From NCBI GenBank assembly GCA_000434935.1, contig FR882175.1:57770-65077 (forward strand): a stretch of DNA of 7,308 nucleotides. The letters run 5' to 3'. The first letter of the stretch is position 1; every line of letters begins with the position of its first letter. This document shows positions 5,429 to 7,308 of the stretch, in pieces. Made by a program: the position numbers and the translations under genes. The stretch is from Bacteroides sp. CAG:709. GTDB taxonomy: Bacteria > Bacteroidota > Bacteroidia > Bacteroidales > UBA932. Under the pieces are notes generated by a model that was not told the origin of the DNA, did no database searches, and worked only from the letters and a program-made list of their open reading frames with translations.

Positions 5429-7308
5429 ATGCCAACGACAACTTTCACAAGAATAACCACAGTAATCACGGTTTGCGCGACTCTTTCAGCAGCAACGGTT
5501 TCATGTATTTCCCAAAGGGCAAATGCAGAAGAGACTTCCGCAGGACAATTCACTGCCGGCGTCAATGACAGGATGTATTATGAGTTCCCGGCAGCAATCT
5601 GGGAAGAGACCTTGCCGCTCGGAAACGGACGTCTGGGCATGATGCCTGACGGCGGAGTGCAGACTGACCATATAGTGCTGAACGAGATTTCCATGTGGAG
5701 CGGCAACGAGGCTGACTACCGGAATCCCGATGCGGCCAAAAGCCTCCCGGAAATCCGCAGACTGCTTTCCGAAGGGAAGAACGCAGAAGCTCAAGAGGTT
5801 ATGTATGAACACTTTGCAACCAAGAAAGAGACAGCCGACGCAAGATATGGCTGCTATGAGACATTGGCAATCCTCGACCTGAAATTCAGCTATGGTTCCG
5901 GCGCGACACAAGGAGAAATCCCGGCAGCAACGGACTACACCCGTGGCCTGTCGCTCGCAGACGCCGTCGCCCACACCGGATTCACCTGCGGCAACACACG
6001 ATATACCCGCGAATATTTCACGTCCAGGGACAATGACGTATTCATCATCCGCCTGACAGCTTCCGGCAATGACAAACTGAACTTCACCGCGTCACTCGGA
6101 AGAGAAGCCAACGCCTCAACAAGGGCGGCAGGCAATTCTTCGATATTGGAAGGAGCTCTGCGCAATGGCAACGGGCCGGACAGCGGCGTCAAGTTCATGG
6201 TAGCCATGAAGGCAATCAACTGCGACGGCAGGCAACGCATCTCGCCGGACGGCACGCTCCACATAAAGGGAGCCGGGACCGCGACACTCGTTCTTTCAGC
6301 CGCCACATCCTTCCACGCCGAGGGCACCGACTTTCCGGGCGACAAATACAAGGAAGCCTGCAATGCCAGACTGAAAAGCGCCGTCAGACTGCTGGACAAG
6401 AAGAAGCCGGCACAGCAGGAACAGGCTTACAAATCAATGCTGGACAGCCATATACGTTCACATAGAAACCTATACGAAAGAGTACGCATCCAGCTTCCGG
6501 CAGTTCCGGAAGACAATCTGCCGACAGATATCCGCCTGAGGAAAGCCGCCGAATCGAAAACGGCACAGGCTTCCCTTGCCGAACTTTATTACAATTTCGG
6601 CAGATATCTGCTTATCAGCAGCACACGACGGGGCTCATTGCCGCCGAACCTCCAGGGCCTGTGGGCAGACGAAGTCCAGACTCCTTGGAACGGCGACTAT
6701 CATACCAACATCAATCTCCAGATGAACTATTGGCCTATGGAGCAGGCAGGGCTTCAGGAACTCATGCAGCCTCTGGAAACGTTCATTGACAGACTCATAC
6801 CATCGGGCAGGGAATCCGCAAAATGTTTCTATGGCGAAAGCGCCCGGGGATGGGTACTCCACATGATGACCAATGTGTGGAACTTCACCGCACCGGGCGA
6901 ACAGCCATCCTGGGGAGCGACCAATACCGGAGGGGCATGGCTCTGCGCACATCTGTGGGACCATTATCTCTATACCGGAGACAATGATTTCCTCCGCAGG
7001 ATCTACCCTGTCATGAAGGGAGCGGCGGACTTCTTCCTCTCCACGATGGTAGTGGAGCCGAAGCACGGCTGGCTTGTGACATCACCAAGTTCATCGCCGG
7101 AAAACGAATTCCTCTGCAACGGCCAACCTGTAAGCATCTGCATGGGGCCGACAATGGACGTGCAGATTCTCACGGAGCTTTTCAGAAACACTTCCAAGGC
7201 TGCCGCTCTTCTGGGAACGGACAAAGCATTCGCAGACAGCCTCGACGAGGCCGTGTCACATTTCCCGCCGATGCAGATAGGCAGCGACGGCCGACTGATG
7301 GAATGGCT
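5429..7308 (+). CDS. Secreted GH95 alpha-L-fucosidase, C-terminus beyond the window
   Basis: An open frame of 626 complete codons starts at the ATG at 5429 and leaves the window without a stop. It matches glycoside hydrolase family 95, inverting enzymes that mostly remove alpha-1,2-linked L-fucose (a few act on L-galactose). The N-terminus (1-33) is a likely signal sequence, with a hydrophobic stretch from about 9 to 25 and a possible cut after ANA (31-33). A cysteine at 26 makes a lipoprotein conceivable, but the residues before it are a poor lipobox. The N-terminal beta domain has LPLGNGRLGMM and LNEISMWSG. The catalytic (alpha/alpha)6 part shows NLQGLW, WNGDYHTNINLQMNYW with N427 and N429, GWVLHMMTNVW, and TSPSSSPEN with E558. 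By comparison with Bifidobacterium AfcA these are the two water-activating asparagines and the general acid. The remaining catalytic-site aspartate lies past the window end. No SusC/SusD genes are visible. No separate promoter was found, so it may depend on miaA transcription. Confidence 0.9.
   Translation, partial: MPTTTFTRITTVITVCATLSAATVSCISQRANAEETSAGQFTAGVNDRMYYEFPAAIWEETLPLGNGRLGMMPDGGVQTDHIVLNEISMWSGNEADYRNPDAAKSLPEIRRLLSEGKNAEAQEVMYEHFATKKETADARYGCYETLAILDLKFSYGSGATQGEIPAATDYTRGLSLADAVAHTGFTCGNTRYTREYFTSRDNDVFIIRLTASGNDKLNFTASLGREANASTRAAGNSSILEGALRNGNGPDSGVKFMVAMKAINCDGRQRISPDGTLHIKGAGTATLVLSAATSFHAEGTDFPGDKYKEACNARLKSAVRLLDKKKPAQQEQAYKSMLDSHIRSHRNLYERVRIQLPAVPEDNLPTDIRLRKAAESKTAQASLAELYYNFGRYLLISSTRRGSLPPNLQGLWADEVQTPWNGDYHTNINLQMNYWPMEQAGLQELMQPLETFIDRLIPSGRESAKCFYGESARGWVLHMMTNVWNFTAPGEQPSWGATNTGGAWLCAHLWDHYLYTGDNDFLRRIYPVMKGAADFFLSTMVVEPKHGWLVTSPSSSPENEFLCNGQPVSICMGPTMDVQILTELFRNTSKAAALLGTDKAFADSLDEAVSHFPPMQIGSDGRLMEW

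Noticed and set aside
5501..7224. Several minus-strand open frames opposite the fucosidase gene
   Set aside because: They have no family features and no promoter-like starts, and are shadows of the continuous GH95 frame, which shows clear catalytic motifs.

Overview
This looks like chromosomal DNA from a member of the Bacteroidetes, most likely the order Bacteroidales. Three things point there. The promoter-like sites match the Bacteroidetes TTTG / TAnnTTTG pattern rather than the E. coli one. Shine-Dalgarno sequences are weak or absent. The SerA protein is the short, lysine-type form typical of Bacteroides relatives. The last gene encodes a GH95 fucosidase, which fits a glycan-degrading, often gut-associated, lifestyle. 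Genus and species cannot be named from the sequence alone.

The left half (1-3825) is read on the minus strand. In transcription order it holds a YigZ/IMPACT-family protein (3184-3825), the aspartate carbamoyltransferase catalytic chain pyrB (2241-3155), then serC (1044-2117), serA (111-1031) and the first 12 codons of a DUF1015-family gene (1-36). yigZ and pyrB are 28 bases apart and probably share a transcript. A short AT-rich hairpin follows pyrB. The serC-serA pair has its own promoter and a conspicuous 34-base dyad just downstream of it. SerA and SerC together convert 3-phosphoglycerate to 3-phosphoserine. The phosphatase that would finish serine synthesis is not in the window.

The right half (3916-7308) is read on the plus strand. 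It starts from a promoter back to back with that of yigZ. It holds a pRiA4b ORF-3-like protein with a very acidic tail (3916-4530), the tRNA isopentenyltransferase miaA (4556-5416) and a secreted GH95 alpha-L-fucosidase (5429 to the window end, C-terminus missing). Gaps of 25 and 12 bases suggest a single transcription unit with unrelated jobs: an unknown protein, tRNA modification and glycan breakdown.

No rRNA, tRNA, CRISPR array, insertion sequence or prophage was seen, and no gap between genes exceeds about 125 bases. Most of the window is housekeeping. The parts most worth a second look are the dyad at the serC promoter, the overlapping divergent promoters near 3831-3888, the acidic-tailed protein, and the link between DUF1015 and the serine genes. 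I did not find clear evidence of a new multi-gene system.
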